From NCBI RefSeq assembly GCF_037031285.1, contig NZ_JAYEZO010000001.1, positions 248,001 to 312,000 on the forward strand: a stretch of 64,000 nucleotides of DNA, written 5' to 3'. The notes under the pieces were generated by a model. That model did not search any database and was not told the DNA's origin. It was given only the letters and a program-made list of their open reading frames with translations. How positions within the stretch are numbered: the first letter of the stretch is position 1; each line of letters opens with the position of its first letter. Source of the DNA: Halobellus sp. LT62. Its GTDB lineage: Archaea; Halobacteriota; Halobacteria; Halobacteriales; Haloferacaceae. Below, piece after piece: positions 23,813-33,264 of the stretch. The position numbers and the translations under genes are program-made.

Positions 23813-24406
23813 ATGTCTCTCCGCCACGGCAGTCAGCACGGGGCCTTCGGCCTCGTTTCGGTCGGGCTCACGATCAAGCTCCTCCTGAAGAAGGGGCTGT
23901 TCTTCGCACACGACATCGTCACCCACCAGCTCCTGAAAGCGCCGCTGGAACTGGTCTTGGTCGAACTCCCCGTTTCGCTGTTCGGCACCGTCGGCTCGTT
24001 CGTCGTCGCGACCACCGGAATCGCCGTCCCGAACGCGGCGGCAGGGCTCGTGGTGTGCTACCCGCTCTTGGTCGCGCTCGTCGTGGCGGCCGCCGAACAC
24101 CCCTCACCCCGCATCGTCGCGAGCTACTGGCTCGGCGCATCGATCGTCACCGCGACGGCGGTCGTCGCGAGCCTCGGGATGGTCCCCGACCCTGCCGGGG
24201 TCGGTTCGGGGGTGACCTATCACCTGATCCACCACACGGTCGCCGAACTGCTCCGCACCGCGATGCTTTTCCTCGGCGACGGCATCGTCGCTGCGGGGGC
24301 GTTGGCCGGCGTCGAAATCGAGGAGACTGTGGGATTCCTCGTGTCTGTCACCGCCTTTGCGGTCGCCTACGGCGTCCTCTGGGAACGACACGTCGGCCAC
24401 GAATGA
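23813..24406 (+). CDS. Conserved polytopic membrane protein, function unknown
   Basis: 197 aa with five predicted transmembrane segments (about 13-30, 45-70, 75-95, 105-127, 165-190). A His-rich, potentially metal-binding stretch YHLIHHTVAELL sits in the fourth loop. Starts 81 nt after MTA phosphorylase on the same strand, possibly cotranscribed. I do not recognise the family; a transporter of a product of methylthioadenosine salvage or an unrelated small membrane protein are both possible. ATG at 23813. Confidence 0.75.
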   Translation: MSLRHGSQHGAFGLVSVGLTIKLLLKKGLFFAHDIVTHQLLKAPLELVLVELPVSLFGTVGSFVVATTGIAVPNAAAGLVVCYPLLVALVVAAAEHPSPRIVASYWLGASIVTATAVVASLGMVPDPAGVGSGVTYHLIHHTVAELLRTAMLFLGDGIVAAGALAGVEIEETVGFLVSVTAFAVAYGVLWERHVGHE

Positions 24407-24436
24407 GCCGCGGTCCCGGAGCGGCGCGCGCCGACC

Positions 24437-25417
24437 TCAGTCGCCGTCCGCGGCCGGAACGACCGCTTCCTCGACGTCCGCTTCAGTCTCTGAGTCACTC
24501 TCCTCGAACGTCGCGTCCGGGTGACGAATCCAGAGGTCGCCGAACAGGTCGTCCTGTTCGAGCCGGATCTCGCTGCGGTGTGAGAGAAACAGGAGCGCGA
24601 GGTACGTCGTCACCGGCGTCTCGGCGGCCGTCTCGATCTCCGCGAACAGCACCTCGTCGCGGCCGTTGTCGTACTGAACCCAGATTTCCTCGCGAACGGC
24701 CGCGATCGACGTCTCGATGTCCTCGCTGTGGGCCGTGTCGGTGACGTCGGCGGCAGTCGGCTCGTCCTCGGCGCGGAACTCGTCGGCCGAGCGGTAATCG
24801 AGCGTCTGCGTCCCGCGGCGGTGCCCGCGCGGCGAGTCCGAGGTGTCGTACTCGCGGCGGCGCTTCCACCACGACTGCCGCTCGGCCTCCCGGAGTTCGC
24901 GGACGAGTTCGTCCAGCGTCTCGGGCGACCCTCGGGCGTCTTTTCGTTCGAGCCGGCGGTCCATCTCGGCTTCGAGCGTGTCGATCGGATCGAAGCCGGA
25001 CGCGCCGTCGCCTTCGGCTCCGCCCTCGATCGGGCCGCCGCGTTCGAGCGCGACCTCCCACGGTTCCAACTCCTCCTCGTCGTCCTCGTCGTCGGGTTCC
25101 AGCAGCGCGTCGCTCTTCATCCGCAGGAGGACGGCGGCGTAAAAGAGCGCCCGGCCCGACGTCCGGAGGTCGGTCTCATCGAGCGCGTCGAGGAAAGCGT
25201 CCGTCGCCGCGACGAGGTCGACGTCCCACGGGTCGATCTCGCCGTCCTCGGCCAACTGCACGAGGAGCTCGACCGGTTCGACCTCGTCTTCGTCGGTTTT
25301 TGGGCCGTTCATCGGCGGCCCGCCGCCGGATCCGCCGAGATCGTTGGTTCCGCCGCCCGCAGTGCCGTCGAGGAGCGGCTCGCCGCCCGTCGGCGACGAC
25401 CCGGCGGAGTCAGTCAT
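24437..25417 (-). CDS. scpA: Kleisin ScpA
   Basis: 326 aa kleisin that bridges the two SMC heads. N-terminal helical domain with the typical VELLVQLAEDGEIDPWDVDLVAATDAFL (about 45-75) and FYAAVLLRMKSDALLEP, a long charged middle, and a C-terminal winged-helix (VTTYLALLFLSHRSEIRLEQDDLFGDLWI) that binds the SMC cap. The start ATG (25417) overlaps the end of smc by 8 nt, so translation is coupled. No scpB-like gene is evident in the block. Confidence 0.93.
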   Translation of the reverse strand: MTDSAGSSPTGGEPLLDGTAGGGTNDLGGSGGGPPMNGPKTDEDEVEPVELLVQLAEDGEIDPWDVDLVAATDAFLDALDETDLRTSGRALFYAAVLLRMKSDALLEPDDEDDEEELEPWEVALERGGPIEGGAEGDGASGFDPIDTLEAEMDRRLERKDARGSPETLDELVRELREAERQSWWKRRREYDTSDSPRGHRRGTQTLDYRSADEFRAEDEPTAADVTDTAHSEDIETSIAAVREEIWVQYDNGRDEVLFAEIETAAETPVTTYLALLFLSHRSEIRLEQDDLFGDLWIRHPDATFEESDSETEADVEEAVVPAADGD

Positions 25418-28400
25418 CCGCGGGCACCTCCGCCCCCTTTCCGTCGGGTCCGCCGCCCTCATCATCGTCGCCCTCGCCGTCACCCAACTGGATTCCGGTG
25501 ACGGCGCTGACGTTGTCGCCCTGCATCGTCACGCCGATGGCGCGCTCGGAGCGTTCCAAGAGCGCCGAGCGGTGCGAGACGACGACGAACTGAGCGTCTC
25601 CCGAGAGGTCGTCGACCATCTCGCCGACGCGCTCGGCGTTGGCGGCGTCGAGGAACGCGTCGATCTCATCGAGCGCGTAGAACGGCGCGGGGTTGTGTCG
25701 CTGGATCGCGAAGATGAACGCCAGCGCCGTCAGCGACTTCTCTCCACCCGACATCGCGTTCAGCCGCTGGATCGGCTTGTCGCCGGGCTGGGCCTTCATC
25801 GTCAGCCCGTCCTCGAAGGGATCCTCGGGGTTCTCGAGGTGGAGTTCGCCGGTCCCGTCGGAGAGCCGCTCGAAGATCTCGGTGAAGTTCTCGTTGATCG
25901 CGTCGAACGCGTTCATGAACGTCTCTTTCTTCTGGGCCTCGAAGCGGTCGATCCGCTCTGCGATGGCGTCGCGCTCGTCGACGAGGACGTCGCGGCGCTC
26001 TTGGAGGTCTTCGAGGTCCGCGCTCACCTCGTCGTACTCGTCGATCGCGAGCATATTGACGGGCTCGAGCGCCTCCATTTCGGACGAAAGGCGTTCGATC
26101 TCGGCTTCGACCTCGTCGTGGTCGGGGACGTTCTCGGGGTCGTACTCGCCGACTTCGGCTTCCAGTTCGTCGATCTCCCACGAGAGCCGCTCGACGCTGT
26201 CGCGCAGCGAGTCGAGCTTCGACTCGATTCGATCCACCGTCTCGCGCTTCTCGTCGCGCTCGCTCTTGGCCTCCCGCAGCGTCGCCTGCAGATCCGAGCG
26301 CTCGGCTTTCAGCTCTTTGAGTTCCTCTTCGAGGTCTGCGACCGCCTCGTGTTTGGCTTCGAGCGCCGTTTCCTTCTCCTCGATCTCGGCCTCCTTCTCG
26401 CGGATGTCGTCGCGCGCGTCGGCCTTCTTCTCCTGTGCGGTCTCGATCGTCTCTTCGAGATCCTCGACGGACTCCTCGGCGTACTGCCGCTGGAGTTGCA
26501 GCTCGTTGAGCCGCCCGTCGAGGTCGTCCATCCGATCCTCTTTCTCCTCGATCTCGGCGCGGATATCGTCGGCCTTCGCCGTCAGCTCGGGGATTTCCGA
26601 GTCCGCGAGGTCGCCTTCGAGGTCGTCGATCTCCGCCTGCACCTCCGCGATCTCGTCGTCGACGCGGTCGATCTCCGTATCGATCTGCCGCATCTCCTCG
26701 TCGACGTCGGCGCGCTCCTCGCGGAGCCGCTCGATATCGCCTTCGAGGTCGTCGATCTCCGCTTCGGCGTCCTCGACGTCGGCTTCGGCGTCCTCGACGT
26801 CGGCTTCGAGCGAACGGACCCGATCGCGGGCGTCGGAGGCGCGGCTTCTGGCGTCCTCGATGTCCTCTTCTTTCTCGCGGATCTCCGCTTGCAGACTTCG
26901 CCGCCGGTCTTCGAGCTCTTCGATCTCCTCGGCGAGCCGTTCGAGTCGGCCGCCGCCGGACTTCGAGAAGGAGTAGCGCGAGCCGCCGCCGGAGCCGCCG
27001 GTCATCGCGCCGGAGCGCTCGACGAGGTCGCCGTCGAGCGTCACCATCCGGTAGTCGCCCATCAGGTCCCGCGCGGTGTCCATATCCTCCACGACGAGCG
27101 TCGAGCCCAGCACGTAGGAGAAGACGGACTCGTACTGCGCGTCGTAATCCACGAGGTTGCGCGCGAAGTCGACGACGCCGGCGCGATCCGGGAGCTTCGG
27201 CAGCCCGCGGTCGTCCATCTTCGTGATCGGGAGGAACGTCGCCCGGCCGGCGTTTCTGGATTTCAGGTAGTCGATACAGTCGGAGCCGACGCGGTCGTCG
27301 TCGACGATGACGTGCGCGAGCCGCCCGCCGGCGGCCGTCTCGCAGGCGCTGGCGTACTCGCCGCCGACCGATCCAAGCTCGCCGACGGTGCCGTGGACGC
27401 CAGAGATACCCGCGTTCTTGATCGTCGTGACCGCCCGCGGCCACGAGGTGTCGCCGTCGTCGCCCGCGCGGGCTTCGAGTGTGGCATACTCGGACTGCTT
27501 CGATTGAATCTCCTCGACGACCTCGTCGAGTTCCGATTTCGACTCGTCGCGCTCCTCGCGGAGCTCCTCGACGACGCCCTCGATCTTCGATTCGTTCTTC
27601 TCCGCTTTGTCGAGCTCCGAGTGGAGGTCCGACACTTCGGCTTTCAGATCCGGGATCTTCTCCCGCAACTCCTCGATCTCGTCTTCGGCCTCCGAGATCT
27701 CTGTCGCCCGTCGCCGCGTCTCGTCGAGCAGGCGGTCCTTCTCGCGCTGGTGCTCGTTCTTCTCGCTTTTCAGCCCTTCGAGCCGGTCTTTCTTCTCGGC
27801 GAGATCGGCTTTCAGCTCGTCGTACTCGGTGTCGACGTCGTCGATCTCGGCTTGCACCTGCGCGAGATCCGTCTCCAAGGAGCCGATGTCGGATTTCACC
27901 GACGCCTTCTCGACTTTGACCGAACGGATCTCCTCGTCGAGCTCGTCGATCTCCTCCTGTTTCCGGTCGAGCTGGACGAACGCGTTCCGCCGCTCGCTTT
28001 CGGCGTCCTCGATGCGCTCTTCGGCGGCCTCGATCGCGTTCTCCAACCGATCGATCTCGCCTTTCACCTCCTCGATCTCGGATTTGATCCGGAGCTGCTC
28101 GTCCTCGCCCTTGCGCTCGATTTCCTTCGTCAACTCGTCGAGTTCGTCTTCGAGCCGGGTGACGCGACCCGCGCGGCGATCGAGTTCCTCTCTGTGCCCT
28201 GTGAGTTTCGATTCCGTCTTCTCGACGCGCTTCTCGGTCGATTCGAGGTCCGCGCGCTTGTCTTCGAGCTCCGCCGCCTTCTGGTAGCTCTCGTACTCCT
28301 CGCGCTCCTCGCGGAGCGACTGGTATTCGAGGGCGGTCTCGCGCTCGTCTTCGAGCTGTTCGAGTCGGTCTTCCTTCTCCTCGATCCGGAGGTCGGCCTC

Positions 28401-29042
28401 CTCGATTCGCGCCTCGACGGCGTCCAGCTCCTCGAAGGCGTCCTCCTTCTTCGCGTCGAACTCGGCGACGCCCGCGATCTCGTCGATGATTCCCCGCCGC
28501 TGGTAGGCGGTCATGTTGATGATCTCGGTGACGTCGCCCTGCATCACGACGTTGTAGCCCTCGGGCGTGATTCCCGCCTGCGAGAGGAGGTCCTGAATGT
28601 CGGATAAATTGCAGGCGCGGCCGTTGAGGTAGTAATACGAGTAGTAGTTGTCCTCGGTCTCCTTGACGCGCCGCTTGACGCTGATCTCCGAGACGTCGCC
28701 GATGTCGTCGCTCCCGGCGGCGTTGACGACCTGTGTCCGGTCGAGCGTGCCGTCGCTGTTGTCGAGGACGACCGTGACGGTCGCCTCCTTCGGGCCGGTC
28801 GTTCCGCCGTCGCCGTCGTCGCTCCCGTCGGCGTGACCCGGATTGTAGATCAGATCCGTCAGCTTCTCCGCGCGAATCCCGCGCGTTCGTGCCAGGCCGA
28901 GCGCGAACAACACGCCGTCGATGATGTTCGACTTACCGGAGCCGTTCGGGCCGGTGACGACCGTGAAGTCCTCGTAGAACGGAATCTTCGTCGTCCGCCC
29001 GAAGCTTTTGAAGCCGTCAAGGACGAGCTCTTTGATGTGCAT
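25410..29042 (-). CDS. smc: Chromosome segregation ATPase SMC
   Basis: 1210 aa. N-terminal Walker A GPNGSGKSNIID (about 31-42); two long coiled-coil arms (about 165-500 and 680-1030) around a hinge (about 520-640, with GVHGTVGELG and FLPITKM); C-terminal ABC signature AMSGGEKSLTALAFIF and Walker B FYALDEIDAFLD. Forms the ring complex that organises and helps segregate the chromosome. Operon order is coiled-coil gene, smc, scpA on the minus strand. The long open frame on the opposite strand is a coding shadow. Confidence 0.97.
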   Translation of the reverse strand: MHIKELVLDGFKSFGRTTKIPFYEDFTVVTGPNGSGKSNIIDGVLFALGLARTRGIRAEKLTDLIYNPGHADGSDDGDGGTTGPKEATVTVVLDNSDGTLDRTQVVNAAGSDDIGDVSEISVKRRVKETEDNYYSYYYLNGRACNLSDIQDLLSQAGITPEGYNVVMQGDVTEIINMTAYQRRGIIDEIAGVAEFDAKKEDAFEELDAVEARIEEADLRIEEKEDRLEQLEDERETALEYQSLREEREEYESYQKAAELEDKRADLESTEKRVEKTESKLTGHREELDRRAGRVTRLEDELDELTKEIERKGEDEQLRIKSEIEEVKGEIDRLENAIEAAEERIEDAESERRNAFVQLDRKQEEIDELDEEIRSVKVEKASVKSDIGSLETDLAQVQAEIDDVDTEYDELKADLAEKKDRLEGLKSEKNEHQREKDRLLDETRRRATEISEAEDEIEELREKIPDLKAEVSDLHSELDKAEKNESKIEGVVEELREERDESKSELDEVVEEIQSKQSEYATLEARAGDDGDTSWPRAVTTIKNAGISGVHGTVGELGSVGGEYASACETAAGGRLAHVIVDDDRVGSDCIDYLKSRNAGRATFLPITKMDDRGLPKLPDRAGVVDFARNLVDYDAQYESVFSYVLGSTLVVEDMDTARDLMGDYRMVTLDGDLVERSGAMTGGSGGGSRYSFSKSGGGRLERLAEEIEELEDRRRSLQAEIREKEEDIEDARSRASDARDRVRSLEADVEDAEADVEDAEAEIDDLEGDIERLREERADVDEEMRQIDTEIDRVDDEIAEVQAEIDDLEGDLADSEIPELTAKADDIRAEIEEKEDRMDDLDGRLNELQLQRQYAEESVEDLEETIETAQEKKADARDDIREKEAEIEEKETALEAKHEAVADLEEELKELKAERSDLQATLREAKSERDEKRETVDRIESKLDSLRDSVERLSWEIDELEAEVGEYDPENVPDHDEVEAEIERLSSEMEALEPVNMLAIDEYDEVSADLEDLQERRDVLVDERDAIAERIDRFEAQKKETFMNAFDAINENFTEIFERLSDGTGELHLENPEDPFEDGLTMKAQPGDKPIQRLNAMSGGEKSLTALAFIFAIQRHNPAPFYALDEIDAFLDAANAERVGEMVDDLSGDAQFVVVSHRSALLERSERAIGVTMQGDNVSAVTGIQLGDGEGDDDEGGGPDGKGAEVPADD

Positions 29043-29071
29043 GGGTTGCTCGTGGCGGGCGGAACGCCCGG

Positions 29072-29530
29072 TTACGCGACGATGATATCGTCGTCTTCGG
29101 CCGCCGCCTCGTCGTCTCCCTCACTCTCGTCCGCCTTAGTCTCGTCGCCCTGGGCGTCCGGTGCGTCGTCGGCGCTCGTGAGCCCCTCGTCGGCATCGGC
29201 GTCGATGAAGTCCGCGTCGTCGGCGGTCTGTGCGGACGTTTCTCGGCGCGATTCCGCCTGTGCGCGCGGTTCATCGACGCTACTGGCGTCGGTGTCGCCT
29301 TGGGTCTCGGCCGCAGAATCGCCCGACTCGGTGTCAGCCTGCTCCGCAGTCTCCGCGGACGACTGCGTGTCGTAGCCGACGGGCCGGCTCCCGGCCGAGA
29401 GATCGACTTCGACCTCCTCTTCGAGGAGGCGCACGCGCTCTTTCGTCTCGACGAGCTCTTCTGTCAGACCGTTGACGGCGGCCTGTAGCTCTGCCACCTT
29501 CGCTTCCAGCTCCTCCACACGGTTGCTCAT
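29072..29530 (-). CDS. Coiled-coil protein upstream of smc (DUF7518-type)
   Basis: 152 aa. Residues 1-45 are one heptad-rich coiled coil (NRVEELEAKVAELQAAVNGLTEELVETKERVRLLEEE); the remainder is an acidic disordered tail ending DDDIIVA. It lies 29 nt upstream of smc in the same direction, so it is probably in the operon, and its 5' gene position beside smc is one I recall as common in haloarchaea (family DUF7518). A role as a small SMC partner is an inference from position only. ATG at 29530; a codon 15 residues upstream is the alternative. Confidence 0.8.
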   Translation of the reverse strand: MSNRVEELEAKVAELQAAVNGLTEELVETKERVRLLEEEVEVDLSAGSRPVGYDTQSSAETAEQADTESGDSAAETQGDTDASSVDEPRAQAESRRETSAQTADDADFIDADADEGLTSADDAPDAQGDETKADESEGDDEAAAEDDDIIVA

Positions 29531-29694
29531 AGCGTAGATAGCCCGCCTCCGGCCACATAAACGTACGTCAGACACCTACCCGGGAAGTGATAGATGAGCG
29601 ACGCGTCGTCGGTGCCGGCGGCGGCCACCGCGCCGTCACCGCGAGGAACCGAACGACACGCAAGCATCGCGACGACACCGGACGTCGGCGACCG

Positions 29695-30558
29695 TCACCG
29701 CAGGTGCCGATCGAAGAACCCCGCGGCCCACTCGAGCGTGAACGCCCGCTGCGTCTCGTGGACGTCGTGACCGGCCCCGGCGGCGACGACGCAGTCGCCC
29801 GGCAGGTCGCGCTCCTCCAGCAGATCGTGAAACAGTTCGGAGGCCATCGACGGGGCGACGGCGTCGTCCTCGCCGTGGAGCAGCAGCATCGGAGCCGTGG
29901 TGGTGAGCGAGCGGTCGTCCCCGTCTGTACCGAGATAGGTCGACGGCGACGCTCGCGCCCACGCCTCCGGAGCCGACTCTCGATCCCCGCCGAGGAACAC
30001 GCAGAGCGCCGGCGTCTCCGGCTCGTGTTCGAGCGCGTACGTTCCGCCGACGCCGACGACCGCCGACAGCGCGTCGCTCGCGGCGGCGACGTCGTCGTCG
30101 ACGACTCTTGGTTCGGGCGCGAACGCGGCGTCGTCGGCTGTCAGCGCCGCCAACACCGCGAGGTGCGCCCCGGCGTCGTAGCCGAACGCGCCGATCCGGT
30201 CGGGATCGACGCCGACGGCCTCACTCGACGCGCGGACCCACTGGATCGCGGCCTTCAGATCGCGGAGCTGTGCCGGGAACGCGGCCGCGTCGCTGCCGCG
30301 GTACTCCGGCACGACGCAGACGTAACCCCGCTCGGCGAGGTCGAGCGCGTAGCGGGCCAGTTCACCCCGGTCGATCGATCGCCATCGATCGCCGGCGACG
30401 AGCACGGTTGCCGCGCGTCGCGCCGCGGTGCTGACCTCGCTCGGTCCGTCGCCAGCGGGTCGGTAGAGATCGAGCCGGAGGGACTCGTCCGCGGGCGTCG
30501 CGAACGAGATGCCGCGGCGGACGTCGATCCCGTCGGCGTCGGCGAAGGCAGCGCGCAT
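29695..30558 (-). CDS. Alpha/beta hydrolase-fold protein with Asp at the nucleophile position
   Basis: 287 aa, related to the BD-FAE/Abhydrolase_3 esterases. The strand-turn-helix nucleophile elbow is GAFGYDAGAHLA: an Asp (D128) sits where GxSxG enzymes have Ser; the base codon is GAC in the sequence. The acid (LHGEDDAV, D231/D232) and the histidine (GAGHDVHE, H264) are in the expected places. The HGGG oxyanion motif normally before strand 4 is also missing (LVAGDRWRSID). Asp nucleophiles occur in epoxide hydrolases and dehalogenases. ATG at 30558; divergent from gatB. Confidence 0.85.
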   Translation of the reverse strand: MRAAFADADGIDVRRGISFATPADESLRLDLYRPAGDGPSEVSTAARRAATVLVAGDRWRSIDRGELARYALDLAERGYVCVVPEYRGSDAAAFPAQLRDLKAAIQWVRASSEAVGVDPDRIGAFGYDAGAHLAVLAALTADDAAFAPEPRVVDDDVAAASDALSAVVGVGGTYALEHEPETPALCVFLGGDRESAPEAWARASPSTYLGTDGDDRSLTTTAPMLLLHGEDDAVAPSMASELFHDLLEERDLPGDCVVAAGAGHDVHETQRAFTLEWAAGFFDRHLR

Positions 30559-30676
30559 CGGCTGAGCGGTCGCTCGGTGGTACGGAATAGGTTTCGCTTC
30601 CCGTCGAACCGGACGGCGATGTTCCACCGTCGGCGAGGCAGCCAGCCAGTTGCGGCGACTCTCTCGTCCCGTTAGC

Positions 30677-30684
30677 CTTTAGCC
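30677..30684 (+). promoter_or_regulatory. Box A of gatB
   Basis: CTTTAGCC centred about 28 nt before the gatB ATG, consistent with a leaderless transcript. Confidence 0.45.
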
Positions 30685-30707
30685 GCACTGCGTCGAACCA
30701 CGCGGTA

Positions 30708-32198
30708 ATGACCGCGCAAGCGCTCTCCCAGCGCGATCTCGCCACCGTCATCGGGCTGGAGGTCCACGTCCAGCTCGAGACGGATACGAAGATCTTCTGT
30801 GGCTGCTCGACCGAAGCGACCGAAGACGAGGAACCGAACAGCCGGACGTGTCCGGTCTGTCTCGGCCTGCCGGGCGCGCTGCCCGTCCTGAACGAGGGGG
30901 CCGTCGAGGCGGCCGTGAAGGTCGGCAAGGCGCTCGACGCCGACGTCGCCGAGCACACCCGTTTCCACCGGAAAAACTACTACTACCCCGACCTGCCGAA
31001 GAACTTTCAAATCACGCAGTACGACGCGCCGATCTGCGCGGACGGGACGCTCGAAGTCTCCGTCGAGGGGCAGCGCCGCGAGATCTCGATCGAGCGCGCC
31101 CACCTCGAAGAGGATCCCGGGAGTCTCCAGCACAAAGGCGGCGGCATCGACACCGCCGACTACACGCTCGTCAACTACAACCGCGCGGGCACGCCGCTTT
31201 TGGAGATCGTCACCGAGCCCGACTTCCGCAGCCCGCAGGAGACGCGGGCGTTCCTCGCGAAGTTAGAAGAGGTCCTCGAATACCTCGGCGTCTTCGACGC
31301 CGCCCGCGACGGCTCCCTGCGCGTCGACGCCAACATCTCGCTCGTCCCGGCCGACGAGGTCGACGACGACGGCTCGATCGGAACCGAGGCGCTCGAAGCG
31401 GCCAATCGGACCGAGGTCAAGAACATCTCCAGTCACAAGGGCGCAGAGCAGGCGCTGGCCTACGAGGTCACGCGGCAGAAGAACGCCGTCCAGCGCGGCC
31501 GCGCGGTCGAACAGGAGACGCGTCACTGGGACGAGTCCCGCGGGATCACCGTCTCGATGCGCTCGAAAGAAGAGGAGAAAGACTACCGCTACTTCCGCGA
31601 GGCCGACCTGCCGCCGCTTCAGGTCGCCGACTGGAAGGACCGGATCCCGATCCCCGAACTCCCCGACGCCCGTCGCGAGCGCTTCCGCGAGGAGTACGAC
31701 CTTGACGCCGAGTCGGCGTCGAAGCTCACGTCGACGAAGGAGGTCGCGGACTTCTTCGAGGACGTCGCCGAGGCGTTCGACCCCGACTTGGCGGCGACGT
31801 GGGTCGCCGACAACCTCCTCGGCGAACTCAACTACCGCGATATGGAGATCACCGACGTCGACGACCGCCTCGACGAGTTCACCCGCCTCGTCGAACTCGT
31901 CGCCGAGGGCGAAATCACCACCAAGAACGCCGAGGAGGTCGTCCTCCGCCGGATGCTTGACGAGGGTGACGATCCCGACGCGATCATCGACGCGGAGGGG
32001 CTCGGCACGGCCGACGACGACGAGGTCGCCGTCGCCGTCAGGGAGGCCATCGAGGAGAACCCCGACGCGGTCGAGGATTACCACGCCGGCGAGGGCGGCG
32101 CGATCAACTTCCTCGTCGGGCAGGTGATGCAGAAGACCGGCGGGAGCGCGGATCCGGGCGACGTGAACGGGATGCTCCGCGAGCGGCTGGACGAATAG
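30708..32198 (+). CDS. gatB: Asp-tRNA(Asn)/Glu-tRNA(Gln) amidotransferase subunit B
   Basis: 496 aa. GatB catalytic cradle: VIGLEVHVQLETDTKIFC, zinc-binding C-x-C and CPVCLGLPGALPVLN, NYYYPDLPKNFQITQYD, and HLEEDPGSLQH; helical and tail (YqeY-like) domains follow (about 300-490). With GatA and GatC it amidates Glu-tRNA(Gln) (and Asp-tRNA(Asn)), a step haloarchaea need for Gln-tRNA via GatCAB or GatDE. gatA and gatC are not next to it. ATG at 30708. Confidence 0.95.
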   Translation: MTAQALSQRDLATVIGLEVHVQLETDTKIFCGCSTEATEDEEPNSRTCPVCLGLPGALPVLNEGAVEAAVKVGKALDADVAEHTRFHRKNYYYPDLPKNFQITQYDAPICADGTLEVSVEGQRREISIERAHLEEDPGSLQHKGGGIDTADYTLVNYNRAGTPLLEIVTEPDFRSPQETRAFLAKLEEVLEYLGVFDAARDGSLRVDANISLVPADEVDDDGSIGTEALEAANRTEVKNISSHKGAEQALAYEVTRQKNAVQRGRAVEQETRHWDESRGITVSMRSKEEEKDYRYFREADLPPLQVADWKDRIPIPELPDARRERFREEYDLDAESASKLTSTKEVADFFEDVAEAFDPDLAATWVADNLLGELNYRDMEITDVDDRLDEFTRLVELVAEGEITTKNAEEVVLRRMLDEGDDPDAIIDAEGLGTADDDEVAVAVREAIEENPDAVEDYHAGEGGAINFLVGQVMQKTGGSADPGDVNGMLRERLDE

Positions 32199-32331
32199 CG
32201 CTCCGAGCGACGGAGCGGGGTGCTGTGAGAGCGCTTTCGCAGCGACGGCCTCGTTTAGCCCCAAATTTCGGAAATCGCGGCCTGTAAACCCACTGTCGGA
32301 TTACTAGCGGGTCCGGAGGTTTTCTGAGTAC

Positions 32332-33264
32332 TTATCGGTCCTCGTCGGGATCGGCATAGTACGTGAAACTGTACTCCGAGACGAGATCTAATAGCCGACT
32401 CATATCACCGGTCTCGGTGTCAAACACGTCCTCCCTGTACAGGTCGACGAAATTCGACCAGTCGATTCCTTCGGCGGCTTCGCGGTCCATCGAGATCTGT
32501 TGAGATTGCTTCCACTGCGGATTCCCGCCGGTGTCGTAACCGGAGTTGAGAAAGGCGTTGACGGTAACCCGAGAGATCTGGTAGTCGCTCGTGTAGAAGC
32601 CCCGAAAAAGGTAGACGGCGAAGACGCTCTGCACCTGCTCAGCTTCTTCGGCCCAGGTTAGCTGATCGCTCTTATAATCCGGGTGTTTTGAGTTCCAGTT
32701 GACGTCAACGACCCACCCGTTGTGCGCTTGTGTGAGCGGGAAATCGCGCCAGGAGTCGAAGAACGACCACGGTCGATTGGTGGGGACCTTGTCACCCAGG
32801 CCGAACGATGAATCGGCGATTCTCTCAGCTTCGTCCGCGGTCAACTCCGGACCCGGAGCTCGGATCTGATAGGGAACGCTCGTCGAGTCAAGAACTTGGT
32901 CATCGGGCGAGACCACGCGTACCTCGACCGATGTGCTCTCTGTAATCGGTGTCTCGAGAGGGACTTCCCCGGAGAATGTCTCGCCGGCAGATATCACCTC
33001 GGAACGGACCGTTGTGCTGCCATACTCGATTACCAACCGGTAGTCGACGTTCGCTTGGGCCGACTCGATTAGTATCACTGTTCCCTGACCAGACTGCTGC
33101 TGGACGCTAATCGAGCCAGACGGTGTCGGGGACTCGTTTTCGGAATCGAAATCCGGATCATTACCACCTCCCCCACCGTCACTGGTGTCGTCGCTGCCGG
33201 AACAGCCCGCTGTGACCGTCGCCGTCAATGCTACGAATGCGCGTCGATTCAGTCGGTGTGTCAC
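32332..33264 (-). CDS. Secreted lipoprotein, unknown function, lower GC
   Basis: 310 aa. GTG start; Tat-like N-terminus (HRLNRRAFVALTATVTAGC) with lipobox cysteine at residue 21. A Gly/Asp/Ser linker (22-50) leads to a beta-sandwich-like domain of about 95 residues (GSISVQQQSGQGTVILIESAQ ...), then an alpha/beta domain (about 150-310) with many aromatic residues. I recognise no family. Base composition and codon use are less GC-rich than neighbours and the flanks are A+T-rich, suggesting a recent arrival. Between it and topA lies a gene-poor 509-nt region. Confidence 0.8.
   Translation of the reverse strand: MTHRLNRRAFVALTATVTAGCSGSDDTSDGGGGGNDPDFDSENESPTPSGSISVQQQSGQGTVILIESAQANVDYRLVIEYGSTTVRSEVISAGETFSGEVPLETPITESTSVEVRVVSPDDQVLDSTSVPYQIRAPGPELTADEAERIADSSFGLGDKVPTNRPWSFFDSWRDFPLTQAHNGWVVDVNWNSKHPDYKSDQLTWAEEAEQVQSVFAVYLFRGFYTSDYQISRVTVNAFLNSGYDTGGNPQWKQSQQISMDREAAEGIDWSNFVDLYREDVFDTETGDMSRLLDLVSEYSFTYYADPDEDR

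Noticed and set aside
25344-28607. A 1087-codon open frame on the plus strand opposite smc
   Set aside because: It is a coding shadow: in very GC-rich DNA the opposite strand of a coiled-coil gene stays open. Translation gives Leu/Val/Arg-rich repeats with no domain, while smc on the minus strand is complete.
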